From assembly GCF_033100095.1 (NCBI RefSeq), contig NZ_CP136921.1:3251001-3315000 (forward strand): a stretch of 64,000 bases of DNA. Reading direction: 5' to 3'. Every line of letters begins with the position of its first letter. Position 1 is the first letter of the stretch. This DNA comes from Diaphorobacter limosus. Lineage in GTDB: Bacteria; Pseudomonadota; Gammaproteobacteria; Burkholderiales; Burkholderiaceae_C. Positions 6,516 to 15,228 of the stretch are shown here, one piece after another. The translations under genes and the position numbers were made by a program. Under the pieces are notes generated by a model. It worked only from the letters and a program-made list of their open reading frames with translations. It was not told the origin of the DNA and searched no databases.

Positions 6516-8059
6516 CTAATTGACGCGCTGGTCTACCTCGTCGGGTTGAGCTGCCAGATCCCAATCCGGCTCGCCTTGCGCACCATCATCCACCGGCGCG
6601 TCGCAGCCCTCCCACAGCGGTGGCCCGCGTGCCGGGGTGATGTGCGGGGGGGCAGACTCCACCCCGATGTGGTTCAGGATGTGGCGGATTTCGGCGCTGT
6701 GGGTGATGAAGGCAATGATGCGCATCTGCCCACCGCACATGGGGCACAGCAGTGGAAATGCCTCGTAGATGCGGGCAATCAGCACCGCCCACAAGTAATG
6801 CGCCGCTCGCTTCGGGCGTGCTTCAGGTTCGGGTGTGGGTGTGGCCGCGTTGCCCGGCGCCGCCACCCCAGGTACGCCCGCGCCAGGTTGTGCAGTCTCC
6901 ACCGTGGCTGGTTGCGACGCAGCAGGCTGAGCCAGCGCCGTTACCGCCGCTCTCAGCGGCGAGTTTGGTGCCAGCACACCAAAGTAGCGGTGCCGGTGGG
7001 TGCGTGGCGGTGGCACCAGCGCGGCGATGCGGTCGATCAGTTCCAGCGGTGTGAGGTGCAGCTCATCTGCCTTGCCACCACGCTTGTCACTGGTGGGCTC
7101 GCTGCGCTGTTTGGCACAGCGGTACACCAGTTTGCTTCCCTCTTTGCGTAGGCGCTCCATGGAAAACGGTGGACGCGCGCAATAGCGCAGCAGCCGCTCC
7201 AGCGCAGCGCGGTCGTGGGCTTCGATGCAGACACCGGCGTCCACCGAGAAGCCGCTGTGTTTGTAGCCCAGCATGTCTTTGGCGTCACAGTTCTCCAGCA
7301 GGCCCCGAGCAACGAAGGCGCGCAGGATGCGTTTTTGCAGGGTGGTCTGCACTGGGGCCACGGTAGCCGCATCGATGCCGGTGGCCGCGTGAAAGATGAC
7401 ACCCGGCGATGAGATTCGAGGGGTCGCATCAGCATCGCCCTCGCCCTCCACTTCCTCAAACACCCCGTCCACCACACAGACGTGGAAGTGGACGTGTTCG
7501 TTCAGGCTGGAGCCGAACCTGTGAATGAAGGCCACTGCGCCGATGTGCAGGTTCGCCTTGTCTGCATTGGCCGCGCCAGGGCAATGGGCTTGCAGGCTTT
7601 GTGCAATGACACGCAGGAAGATGCGCAGCACCATATTGAGCGTGGCACTGTCGCGCTGCATGTAGTACCGCAGCCGTTTGGGCACGGAGAGCACCCACTG
7701 GCGCACCGGCAGGCGGGGAAGACGTGGTCGCTCAGGTGTGCCGCCGTCTCCACCATGCGCCGTGTGGTGCACGAGGGGCAGACACCACGGCCTTTGCAGG
7801 AAAAAGCCACGAAGTAGTTGTGCCCGCAGTCGCCGCAGCGAGCGCGGGCAAAGCCATGGGCAAAGATGCCGCACTCCAGATATTTTGCAAACGCCTTGCA
7901 CACATAGGGCTTGGGTGTGTGGTGATCGCCCTGGCCGTCGAACTGACCCGCGCTGGCCAACTCTAGCCAGGTCTCGTAGTGCTCGGCTACCGTTTGGTAC
8001 AGCAGCGTGCGTTCGGGGTGGCGCGGGCTGTAGAGCTTGGGGTTTGCAGTGGTTTGCAT
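6516..8059 (-). pseudogene. IS91-family transposase, frameshifted
   Basis: A Y2-type rolling-circle transposase split over two frames. The N-terminal part starts at 8059 (MQTTANPKLYSP) and carries a Cys-rich zinc ribbon (CGIFAHGFARARCGDCG, then GVCPSC). It stays in frame to about 7722. The rest, from LPVRQWVLSVPKRLRYY to the stop at 6516, continues one frame over. The join fits loss of one base near 7718-7724. The downstream part keeps HRFGSSLNEHVHFHVCVVDG and a late CPMCGG pair typical of the family. Without recoding it would not make an intact protein; a sequencing error is the other explanation. Element termini were not found. Confidence 0.85.
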
Positions 8060-8062
8060 GAA

Positions 8063-8082
8063 TACTGTACAAATGCACAGTA
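8063..8082. promoter_or_regulatory. LexA-box-like palindrome at the transposase start
   Basis: TACTGTACAAATGCACAGTA contains CTGT, eight bases, then ACAG, the spacing of the LexA operator, flanked by symmetric TA. With the outer bases it reads AATACTGT / ACAGTATT (8061-8068 / 8077-8084). It lies three bases upstream of the likely transposase ATG, a position where a repressor would block expression. No other SOS gene is nearby. Confidence 0.55.
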
Positions 8083-8112
8083 TTCTGCGGCGATTGCTTG
8101 GGCACGCAAAGC

Positions 8113-8146
8113 ACAAGGCCCGAACCGTTGCCGGTTCGGGCCTTGT
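8113..8146. terminator. Stem-loop behind the lpdA remnant
   Basis: A perfect 15-bp stem (8113-8127 with 8132-8146) and a four-base loop. On the minus strand it follows the stop of the lpdA fragment by about 22 bases, so it is probably that gene's old terminator. The U-tract is poor. Confidence 0.65.
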
Positions 8147-8167
8147 CTGGGTAGCTTGAAGGCGGGT

Positions 8168-8293
8168 CTATTTGCGCGCAGGCGGCACATCGGTACAGCT
8201 GCCATGCGCCACCTCTGCGGCCATGCCGATGCTCTCACCCAGCGTGGGGTGCGGGTGGATGGTCTTGCCGATGTCCACCGCATCAGCTCCCAT
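8168..8293 (-). pseudogene. lpdA: 3' fragment of dihydrolipoamide dehydrogenase
   Basis: Read on the minus strand, this gives the last about 41 codons of an E3 dihydrolipoamide dehydrogenase. It contains [18 protein letters not shown], then [18 protein letters not shown] and a stop at 8168-8170. The His-Pro-His-Pro segment is the conserved C-terminal active-site region of the family. The gene breaks off at about 8293, where unrelated plus-strand coding sequence begins. It cannot be functional and marks a rearrangement breakpoint. Confidence 0.8.
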
Positions 8294-8414
8294 CTATCTT
8301 GTCTGGAACGAAATCCCGGTGGTGCTGGGCAATCTGGTGGGTGGCCTGGCCTTCACCGGCCTGACGCTCTACACCACGCATGCGCGTACCGCGCCGCAGC
8401 GGGCGCTGGGCTGA
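8291..8414 (+). pseudogene. 3' fragment of a formate/nitrite transporter (FNT family)
   Basis: About 40 codons in frame to a TGA at 8412. They encode a hydrophobic segment with LVWNEIPVVLGNLVGG and TLYTTHARTAPQRALG. The N-x-(I)PVxLGNxxGG pattern is the last membrane helix of FocA/NirC-type channels. Everything upstream is missing and the fragment abuts the lpdA remnant head to head. It is non-functional. Confidence 0.7.
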
Positions 8415-8518
8415 GCCGCTGGAGGAAAGGCCGGGGGGAAGGCCAGCGCTGTTGCAGCGCCTAAAATGACCGGTTCGCGTGCGCCCGGCCGCACGCCCTT
8501 ACCGAATCGCCCCCAGCC

Positions 8519-9457
8519 ATGCTCACCTTCCAACAAATCATCCTCAAACTGCAAACCTACTGGGCCGACCAGGGTTGCGCGCTTTTGCAGCCCTACGACA
8601 TGGAAGTCGGCGCCGGTACGTCGCATACAGCTACTTTTTTAAGAGCATTGGGGCCAGAGCCCTGGAAAGCCGCCTACGTGCAGCCCAGCCGCCGGCCCAA
8701 GGACGGGCGCTATGGCGACAACCCCAATCGCTTGCAGCACTATTACCAGTACCAGGTGGTGCTTAAGCCCGCGCCGGCCAACATCCTGGAGCTGTACCTG
8801 GGCTCGCTCGAAGCGCTGGGCTTTGACCTGAAGAAGAACGACATCCGCTTCGTCGAGGACGACTGGGAGAACCCCACGCTGGGCGCCTGGGGCCTGGGCT
8901 GGGAGGTGTGGTTGAACGGCATGGAGGTGACGCAGTTCACCTATTTCCAGCAGGTCGCCGGCATCGACTGCAAGCCCGCCACGGGCGAGATCACCTACGG
9001 CCTGGAGCGCCTGGCCATGTACCTGCAGGGCGTGGACAACGTCTACAACCTGACCTGGACGGATGGCCTGACCTATGGCGACGTCTACCACCAGAACGAG
9101 GTCGAGCAGTCCACCTACAACTTCGAGCATTCGGATGCCGAGTTTTTGTTCACCGCCTTTGGCGCGCATGAAAAGCAGGCCCAGCATTTGATGGGCGAGC
9201 AGCTGGCGCTGCCGGCCTACGAGCAGGTGCTTAAGGCCGCGCACACCTTCAATCTGCTGGATGCACGCGGTGCGATCAGCGTTACCGAGCGCGCCGCCTA
9301 CATTGGCCGCATCCGCAACCTGGCGCGCGCCGTGGGCAAGAGTTACCTGGACAGCCGCGCGCGCCTGGGTTTCCCCATGGCGCCCAAGGCGCATGCCGAT
9401 GAGGTGCTGGCGGAGCTGGCCAAGGCGGCCGAGCAGCAGCAGAAAAAAGCGGCTTGA
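8519..9457 (+). CDS. glyQ: Glycyl-tRNA synthetase alpha subunit
   Basis: Catalytic subunit of the bacterial (alpha2beta2) glycyl-tRNA synthetase, charging tRNA-Gly in the cytoplasm. The 312-residue length is typical. The start [15 protein letters not shown], the class II motif region with [14 protein letters not shown], and [20 protein letters not shown] and [15 protein letters not shown] are all standard for the family. It is followed by glyS after 139 bases that hold a palindromic repeat element, so the two genes are probably still one transcript. Confidence 0.98.
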   Translation: MLTFQQIILKLQTYWADQGCALLQPYDMEVGAGTSHTATFLRALGPEPWKAAYVQPSRRPKDGRYGDNPNRLQHYYQYQVVLKPAPANILELYLGSLEALGFDLKKNDIRFVEDDWENPTLGAWGLGWEVWLNGMEVTQFTYFQQVAGIDCKPATGEITYGLERLAMYLQGVDNVYNLTWTDGLTYGDVYHQNEVEQSTYNFEHSDAEFLFTAFGAHEKQAQHLMGEQLALPAYEQVLKAAHTFNLLDARGAISVTERAAYIGRIRNLARAVGKSYLDSRARLGFPMAPKAHADEVLAELAKAAEQQQKKAA

Positions 9458-9469
9458 GGAGCAACCACA

Positions 9470-9579
9470 CTCCCTCTCCCCCTTGGGGGAGAGGGCAGGG
9501 GTGAGGGGGTGCCAGGGCCCAGCGCCCAGCCCGAGCCCACCCTCACCCCCACCCTCTCCCGCCAGCGGGAGAGGGAGTC
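9470..9579. repeat. REP/BIME-like element, family A, two-hairpin form (glyQ-glyS spacer)
   Basis: Two inverted hairpins of the type CCCTCTCCC…GGGAGAGGG, joined by AGGGGTGAGGG and its complement CCCTCACCCC. It fills the glyQ-glyS spacer. Six further copies or half copies occur in this window (15079, 20158, 34304, 48766, 51455 and 54471), always between genes. In transcripts such paired hairpins may act on mRNA stability. Confidence 0.9.
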
Positions 9580-9596
9580 AGACAAGATCACACACC

Positions 9597-11717
9597 ATGA
9601 CCCATTCAAACCTTCTTGTTGAACTCTTCGTCGAAGAACTGCCTCCGAAGGCCCTGCAAAAGCTCGGCGACGCCTTTGCCGGCGTGCTGCGCGAGCAGCT
9701 TGCCACCCAGGGCCTGTGCGCGGCCGACGCGCCGCTCACCGCCTACGCCTCGCCGCGCCGCCTGGCCGCGCATATCGGCAACGTGCTGCACCAGGCGCCC
9801 GACAAGGCCGTGTCGCAAAAGCTCATGCCCGTGGCCGTGGGTCTGGGCAGCGATGGCTTGCCCACACCGGCGCTGCTCAAGAAACTGGCCGCGCTGGGCG
9901 CCGACGCCTCGGTCGTGGCGGGTCTCAAGCGCGTGCATGACGGTAAGGCCGAGCTGCTGTTCTACGAGAGCCAGGCACGCGGCGCCACGCTGGCCCAGGG
10001 CCTGCAAAAAGCGCTGGACGAAGCCATTGCTAGGCTGCCCATTCCCAAGGTCATGCGCTACCAGCTGCAGGACGGCTGGAGCAGCGTGAACTTCGTGCGC
10101 CCCGCCCATGGCCTGGTGGCGCTGCACGGCAGCGCCGTGGTGCCGGTGACGGTGCTCGGCCTGGCGGTGGGCAACAGCACGCATGGCCACCGCTTCGAGG
10201 CGGCCGTGGACCCGGTGGTGATCCACGATGCCGACAGCTACGCCGCGCAGCTCGCCGAGCAGGGCGCGGTGATCGCCAGCTTTGCCGAGCGCCGCGCCGA
10301 GATCGCGCGCCAGCTGCAGGCGGCGGCCGACAAGATTGGCGGCGGTGTGCGCCCCATAGCGGACGATGCGCTGCTCGATGAGGTGACAGCCCTGGTCGAG
10401 CGCCCCAACGTGCTGGTCTGCCAGTTCGAGACGGAATTCCTCGCCGTGCCGCAGGAATGCCTGATCCTGACCATGAAGGCCAACCAGAAGTACTTTCCGC
10501 TGCTGGACGCCTCGGACAAGCTCACGCACCAGTTTCTCATCGTCAGCAACATCCGGCCGCAGGACGCCAGCGCCGTCATCCAGGGCAACGAGCGCGTGGT
10601 GCGCCCGCGCCTGGCCGACGCCAAGTTCTTCTTCGACCAGGACCGCAAAAAGACCCTGCAAAGCCGCGTCGCGCAGCTGGCCAAGGTGGTCTACCACAAC
10701 CAGCTGGGCACCCAGGGCGAGCGCGTGGAGCGCGTCAGGGCCATCGCCCGGGCGATTGCCGCGCGGCTCGGCGGGGCCCAGCTGGCGCAGCAGGCCGACC
10801 AGGCGGCGCTGCTGGCCAAGACCGACCTGGTCACCGACATGGTGGGCGAGTTCCCCGAGCTGCAGGGCACCATGGGCCGCTACTACGCCCTGAACGACGG
10901 CCTGGACGCGGCGGTGGCCGACGCCATCGAAGACCATTACAAGCCGCGCTTTGCCGGCGATGCGCTGCCGCGCGGCACGGCCGGCGTGGTCGTGGCCCTG
11001 GCCGACAAGCTGGAGACCCTGGTCGGCATGTTCGGCATAGGCAACCTGCCCACCGGCGACCGCGACCCCTTCGCGCTGCGCCGCCACGCGCTGGGCGTGA
11101 TCCGCATGCTGGTCGAGAAGGACTTGCCGCTGGATCTGATCCAACTGGTGGCGCTGGCTCAGGACAAGTTTGGCGACAAACTGAGTGGCGTCGATGCCAT
11201 TCAAGGATCGTTGCAGCTTGTTGACTTTATCTACGACCGCCTGGCCGGCTCCCTGCGCGAGCAGGGCTACAGCGCCCAGGAGGTGGACGCCGTGCTGGCC
11301 CTGCGCCCGCAGCGCCTGGCCCTGGTGCAAAAGCAGCTGGCGGCGGTGCGCGCCTTCTCCGCGCTGCCCGAGGCCCCGGCCCTGGCGGCGGCCAACAAGC
11401 GCATCACCAACATCCTGAAGAAGGCCGAGGCGGTGGATGCCCATGTCAACCCCGAGTTGCTGCAGGAGCAGGCCGAGCAGGATCTGTACGCGGCCCTGCA
11501 GCGCTTCGTGCCCGAGGCCGACGCGCAGTTTGCCGCCGGCGATTACACCGCCAGCCTGCAGACCCTGGCCGTGCTGCGCGCGCCGGTGGATGCCTTCTTC
11601 GATGACGTGATGGTGAATGCCGAGCAGCTGGATCTGCGCCTGAATCGCCAGGGGCTGCTCAAGAGCCTGCACGACGCCATGAACCGCGTCGCCGACCTCT
11701 CGCGCCTGGCCGCCTGA
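9597..11717 (+). CDS. glyS: Glycyl-tRNA synthetase beta subunit
   Basis: The tRNA-binding partner of GlyQ, 706 residues, the usual size. The ATG at 9597 begins MTHSNLLVELFVEELPPKAL, the standard family N-terminus. The frame is open further upstream through the repeat element, but that part has no family match. Internal landmarks are ASPRRLAAHI, MRYQLQDGWSSVNFVRPAHG, HGHRFE, ECLILTMKANQKYFPLLD and GDRDPFALRRHALG. The stop overlaps the start of the next membrane-protein gene. Confidence 0.97.
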   Translation: MTHSNLLVELFVEELPPKALQKLGDAFAGVLREQLATQGLCAADAPLTAYASPRRLAAHIGNVLHQAPDKAVSQKLMPVAVGLGSDGLPTPALLKKLAALGADASVVAGLKRVHDGKAELLFYESQARGATLAQGLQKALDEAIARLPIPKVMRYQLQDGWSSVNFVRPAHGLVALHGSAVVPVTVLGLAVGNSTHGHRFEAAVDPVVIHDADSYAAQLAEQGAVIASFAERRAEIARQLQAAADKIGGGVRPIADDALLDEVTALVERPNVLVCQFETEFLAVPQECLILTMKANQKYFPLLDASDKLTHQFLIVSNIRPQDASAVIQGNERVVRPRLADAKFFFDQDRKKTLQSRVAQLAKVVYHNQLGTQGERVERVRAIARAIAARLGGAQLAQQADQAALLAKTDLVTDMVGEFPELQGTMGRYYALNDGLDAAVADAIEDHYKPRFAGDALPRGTAGVVVALADKLETLVGMFGIGNLPTGDRDPFALRRHALGVIRMLVEKDLPLDLIQLVALAQDKFGDKLSGVDAIQGSLQLVDFIYDRLAGSLREQGYSAQEVDAVLALRPQRLALVQKQLAAVRAFSALPEAPALAAANKRITNILKKAEAVDAHVNPELLQEQAEQDLYAALQRFVPEADAQFAAGDYTASLQTLAVLRAPVDAFFDDVMVNAEQLDLRLNRQGLLKSLHDAMNRVADLSRLAA

Positions 11718-12319
11718 TGGCCATGGCGCAGGCGGCGGCGCCGGGGGCAGGGCAGCGCGGCGCCTGGCTGCTGTTTGCCCCGCTGGCCGCCTGGGTGGGC
11801 CTGCGCTGGGTGCTGCAGTGGCTGCAGGATCGCGCGCCCCAGCCCGCGGCCTGGCCCATCACCCCCTTCGTCGGCACGCAAGATCCCTGGGCCTGGCTGC
11901 GCCCGGCGGGCATGGCCATCGCCGCCCTGGCATTGCTGGCCCTGCTGGCACGCGCCTGGGCGCGCCGCCATGGCTGGCGTGCGCCGCTGCGGCTGCTGAC
12001 GGCCGCCTGGCTGCTGCTGTGGGCGGCGGCCTGCGCGGCGCAGCTGCAATCGTTCTTGAACCTGCGCGCCCTCGTGCCGCAAGCTCCGTTGCAGGCCGAG
12101 CTGCTGGGCGCCCATGCCCAGCCGCCGTCGCAGCGCTCGCTGGGCGGCCAGCTGTGGGTGCTGCGCATCGCTGGCGAGGACGCGCCGCAGCAGGTGCTGG
12201 TGCCGGACGCCGCCGCCGCCCAGGTGCCGCTGCATGCGCGCCTGAACCTGCGCTGGGCGCGTGGGCGCTGGCATGGACGCTACCTGAGCGGCTGGGATAT
12301 GCTGCCCGTCCAACCTTGA
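11717..12319 (+). CDS. Hypothetical membrane protein between glyS and gmhB
   Basis: A 200-residue Ala/Leu/Trp-rich protein with three likely membrane helices (about residues 15-35, 63-82 and 93-110), then a polar C-terminal domain rich in Gln, Pro and Arg. The ATG overlaps the glyS stop (TGATG), so it is translationally coupled. A second in-frame ATG lies two codons on. I recognise no family. Its place in a glyS-gmhB-plsC run suggests an envelope role, which is inference only. Confidence 0.75.
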   Translation: MAMAQAAAPGAGQRGAWLLFAPLAAWVGLRWVLQWLQDRAPQPAAWPITPFVGTQDPWAWLRPAGMAIAALALLALLARAWARRHGWRAPLRLLTAAWLLLWAAACAAQLQSFLNLRALVPQAPLQAELLGAHAQPPSQRSLGGQLWVLRIAGEDAPQQVLVPDAAAAQVPLHARLNLRWARGRWHGRYLSGWDMLPVQP

Positions 12320-12332
12320 GAGTGCTGCGGCC

Positions 12333-12893
12333 ATGAAACTCGCCATCCTCGACCGTGACGGAACCCTGAACGCCCTGGGCGACGGCTTCATCGCCTCGGC
12401 CGCCGACTGGACGCCCCTGCCCGGCGCGCTGGAGGCCGTGGCGCGGCTGAACCATGGCGGCTGGCATGTGGTGCTGGCCACCAACCAGCCGGGCCTGGGC
12501 CGCGGCCTGTTCGACGCCCAGACCCTGGTCGCCATCCACGCCAAGATGCACCGCCAGCTCGCCGCGCTGGGCGGGCGCATAGACGCGGTGTTCTACTGCC
12601 CGCACGCCGAGACCGAGGGCTGCAACTGCCGCAAGCCCGCCCCCGGCCTGATGGAGCAGATCCGCGAGCGCTATGGCGCCGATGGCGACGAGATCCTGGT
12701 TGTCGGCAGCTGCCCGGCGCATCTGCAGGCCGCCAGCGAGCTGGGCGCGCAGCTGCATATGGTGTGCACCGGCCGCTCGGCCCACCTGGACCCGCTCCAG
12801 CCGCTGCCGCCAGGCTGGCCCCCCGGCACTCGCGCCCATGCCAGCCTGGGCGACCTGGTGGACAGCATCGCCACCCAGCCTGCGCCGCCGTGA
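12333..12893 (+). CDS. gmhB: GmhB-type HAD phosphatase (heptose-1,7-bisphosphate 7-phosphatase family), atypical motif IV
   Basis: A HAD-IIIA phosphatase of the GmhB/HisB-N group, 186 residues. In the family it removes the 7-phosphate from D-glycero-D-manno-heptose 1,7-bisphosphate for lipopolysaccharide core. Motif I is present (LDRDGTLN, nucleophile Asp), as are motif II (LATNQPG) and the zinc loop (CPHAETEGCNCRKP). Where the family has a GDS…D motif IV that helps bind magnesium, this protein reads VVGSCPAHLQAA, so both acidic positions are replaced. Activity may be altered. It lies 13 bases after the membrane gene and about 90 before plsC. Confidence 0.85.
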   Translation: MKLAILDRDGTLNALGDGFIASAADWTPLPGALEAVARLNHGGWHVVLATNQPGLGRGLFDAQTLVAIHAKMHRQLAALGGRIDAVFYCPHAETEGCNCRKPAPGLMEQIRERYGADGDEILVVGSCPAHLQAASELGAQLHMVCTGRSAHLDPLQPLPPGWPPGTRAHASLGDLVDSIATQPAPP

Positions 12894-12983
12894 CACATGG
12901 CGATGGTCAACTATTAAATCAATAGCTTCTTGCGCTTGTAAACAGGGCGCTGGAGGCCAAGAACACTCCAAAAATATCCGCCC

Positions 12984-13736
12984 ATGGCATTGATTCGCTC
13001 CCTCATCCACCTGCTGGTGATGATCGTCACCGTCATCCCCTACACCAGTCTCATCCTGCTGGTGCGGCTGTTTGGCGGCAGCCCGGCGGCGCGTTACCGG
13101 GTGGCGCGGGCCTGGCTGGCGCTGTGCGTGGACTCGGCGCGCCCGATTCTCGGCATCCGCACCCGCATCACCGGCATGGAGCACCTGCCGCAAGACCCGG
13201 TCCAGGGCGTGGTGCTGCTGGTCAAGCACCAGTCGGCGTTCGAGACTTTCCTGATGCCGGCCATCATGCCCCGCCCCCTGGCCTATGTGTTCAAGAAGGA
13301 GCTGCTGCGCATCCCCTTCTTCGGCTGGTCCATCGGCAGCCTGGACATGATCCACATCGACCGCAGCCAGAAGGCGCGCGCCTTCGTGCATGTCATCAAG
13401 CGCGGCAAGCAGCTGCTGGGCCAGGGCGTGTGGGTCATCATGTTCCCCGAGGGCACGCGCACGGCGCGCGGCGAAAAGGGCACCTACCAGGCCAGCGGCG
13501 CGCGCCTGGCGATCGAGGCCGGCGTGCCCGTCGTGCCCGTGGCCGTCACGTCGGCGCGCTGCTGGCCGCGCAAGGCTTGGGTGAAGACCCCGGGCGTGGT
13601 CGATGTCTCCATAGGCCGGCCCATGGCCACGGCCGGGCGCAAGTCCGACGAGCTGATGCGCGAGGTCGAGGACTGGATAGAGTCCGAGATGCGCCGCCTG
13701 GACCCCGACGCCTACGCCCCGGCCCGGGACGCCTGA
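12984..13736 (+). CDS. plsC: 1-acyl-sn-glycerol-3-phosphate acyltransferase (PlsC family)
   Basis: Adds the second acyl chain to lysophosphatidic acid at the inner membrane. It has 250 residues and an N-terminal membrane helix (LIHLLVMIVTVIPYTSLILL). The catalytic block is KHQSAFETF (His-x4-Glu form), followed by FKKELLRIPFFGW and FPEGTRTARGEKG. These are the four acyltransferase blocks in order. The upstream gap of about 90 bases holds a copy of a short dispersed repeat (about 12920-12960). The stop is followed two bases later by the next start, so it is coupled to the metallopeptidase gene. Confidence 0.93.
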   Translation: MALIRSLIHLLVMIVTVIPYTSLILLVRLFGGSPAARYRVARAWLALCVDSARPILGIRTRITGMEHLPQDPVQGVVLLVKHQSAFETFLMPAIMPRPLAYVFKKELLRIPFFGWSIGSLDMIHIDRSQKARAFVHVIKRGKQLLGQGVWVIMFPEGTRTARGEKGTYQASGARLAIEAGVPVVPVAVTSARCWPRKAWVKTPGVVDVSIGRPMATAGRKSDELMREVEDWIESEMRRLDPDAYAPARDA

Positions 13737-13738
13737 CG

Positions 13739-14548
13739 ATGCTGCTGCAAGGCCTGCTCGATCTGCTGGGCGGCGCGGGCGATGCGCCGCCCGCCAAAGC
13801 GCCTGCGCCAACCAGGCCAGAGCGGCCGCGCCAGGCGCTGCTGGCCGGGCAGGCGGTGCCCTACAGCCTGCAGCGCGCGCGCCGGCGCTCCATAGGCTTC
13901 AGCGTCGGGCCCGACGGTCTGGCGGTGCGCGCGCCCGCCTGGGTCACGCTGGCGGAGGTCGATGCCGCGTTGCAGTCCAAGGCCGACTGGATTGTGCGCA
14001 AGCTGGCCGAGCAGCGCCTGCGCCGCGAGCAGCAAGAGGCCACGCGCATCGCCTGGGGCCATGGCGCCCGGCTGCCGTATCTGGGCCAGCCGCTCACCGT
14101 GCTGCTGGCCGGCCGCCAGCCGGCGCGCGCCAGCCTGGTGCCGGCACAGGACGGCGCGCATGCGCTGCACCTGCCGCTGGCCCAGGGCACGGCGCCGGCC
14201 GAGGTGCGCGCCGCCGTGCAGACCTGGCTGATGCGCGAGGCGCGCCGACGCTTTACCGAGCGGCTCGACCATTTCGCCCCCCTGCTCGGCGTGCACTGGA
14301 CGCGCCTGCGCCTGTCCAGCGCCGCCACGCGCTGGGGCAGCGCCCGCACCGGCGGCGCCATCAGCCTGAACTGGCGCCTGATGCACTACACGCCGCCCAT
14401 CATCGACTACGTGGTGGCGCATGAGCTGGCGCACCTGCGCGTCATGGACCACAGCCCGCGTTTCTGGAGCGTGGTGCACAGCGTGCTGCCCAACCATGCC
14501 CAGCTGCGGCGCCAGCTGCGCGAGCAGCCGGCGCCGCTGTGGGAATAG
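13739..14548 (+). CDS. YgjP/M48-type metallopeptidase (DUF45)
   Basis: A 269-residue protein of the YgjP/DUF45 family with the zinc motif HELAH followed by LRVMDHSPRFW, where the later His is the third ligand. The core has RLSSAATRWGSA and ISLNWRLMHY, conserved around the active site. The start at 13739 was chosen because it sits two bases after the plsC stop. The open frame upstream is a plsC shadow. Substrates of this family are poorly known. It ends ten bases inside the next open frame, whose better start is just beyond. Confidence 0.9.
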   Translation: MLLQGLLDLLGGAGDAPPAKAPAPTRPERPRQALLAGQAVPYSLQRARRRSIGFSVGPDGLAVRAPAWVTLAEVDAALQSKADWIVRKLAEQRLRREQQEATRIAWGHGARLPYLGQPLTVLLAGRQPARASLVPAQDGAHALHLPLAQGTAPAEVRAAVQTWLMREARRRFTERLDHFAPLLGVHWTRLRLSSAATRWGSARTGGAISLNWRLMHYTPPIIDYVVAHELAHLRVMDHSPRFWSVVHSVLPNHAQLRRQLREQPAPLWE

Positions 14549-14559
14549 GACTGTTGAAC

Positions 14560-14985
14560 ATGAACCAAGCCGCAATCGACCAACCCCGGCCCGCCGATGG
14601 CTACGCCGGCGACATCAGCCCGCAACTGGCCTGGCAATGGGCCAGCAGCGGCCAGGCGGTGTTGGTGGACGTGCGCTCGGACGCCGAGCGCGACTGGGTG
14701 GGCCATGTGCCCGGCGCCCTGGCCGTGGTCTGGAAGCAATGGCCCGGCATGCGCCTGAACATCGACTTCGACGCGCAGCTATGCGCCGCCGTGCCGCCGG
14801 GAACCAAGGTCCTGCTGCTGTGCCGCAGCGGCGTGCGCTCCATCGCGGCGGCGCGCCGCGCCACCGAGCTGGGCCTGCAGGCCTACAACATCCTGGAAGG
14901 CTTCGAGGGCGACCCCGACGCGAATGGCCAGCGCAACCGCCTGGGCGGCTGGCGCTTTCATGGCCTGCCGTGGCGGCAGGGGTGA
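14560..14985 (+). CDS. Rhodanese-like protein
   Basis: A single rhodanese domain of 141 residues with the active-site loop CRSGVRS (cysteine nucleophile) and the CDC25-like start VLVDVRSDAERDWVGHVPGA. It would transfer sulfane sulfur; the acceptor is unknown. The ATG at 14560 is preferred to an in-frame ATG at 14539 that overlaps the previous gene. It is the last gene of the gmhB-plsC run, followed by a repeat element. Confidence 0.9.
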   Translation: MNQAAIDQPRPADGYAGDISPQLAWQWASSGQAVLVDVRSDAERDWVGHVPGALAVVWKQWPGMRLNIDFDAQLCAAVPPGTKVLLLCRSGVRSIAAARRATELGLQAYNILEGFEGDPDANGQRNRLGGWRFHGLPWRQG

Positions 14986-15078
14986 CGATGGCCCACCCTG
15001 CGCCCCCTCTGGCTTTGTGGATGCATACTTTTTTTGATAGCGCACCGCGCAGTGTGATTGCGCCTTGAGGGCTGTTTC

Positions 15079-15185
15079 TCCCTCTCCCGCGTGCGGGAGA
15101 GGGTAGGGGTGAGGGTGCAAAAAACCGGGTGTTGCGCGGCATCACCCCCTCACCCCAACCCTCTCCCCCAAGGGGGCGAGGGGGT
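15079..15185. repeat. REP/BIME-like element, family A, two-hairpin form
   Basis: The first hairpin is CCCTCTCCCGC / GCGGGAGAGGG followed by TAGGGGTGAGGG. The second is its mirror (CCCTCACCCC, then CCCTCTCCCCC / GGGGGCGAGGG). It lies between the convergent rhodanese and LysM genes. Confidence 0.88.
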
Positions 15186-15228
15186 TAAAAACCGCGCTAA
15201 ACAAGCGTTGCTCACCATCAATAAAAAC

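Noticed and set aside
6402..7151. 249-codon plus-strand frame
   Set aside because: Shadow of the IS91-type transposase on the other strand; composition is that of reverse-complement coding DNA.
1..8500. Prophage or CRISPR array in the accessory part
   Set aside because: No phage structural, integrase or lysis genes and no regularly spaced direct repeats with unique spacers were seen. The one Cas-like peptide is 13 residues long.
9606..11672. 688-codon minus-strand frame opposite glyS
   Set aside because: A very long open antisense frame is common opposite GC-rich genes with strong third-position bias. It has His/Gln/Val-rich nonsense composition and no ribosome-binding site.
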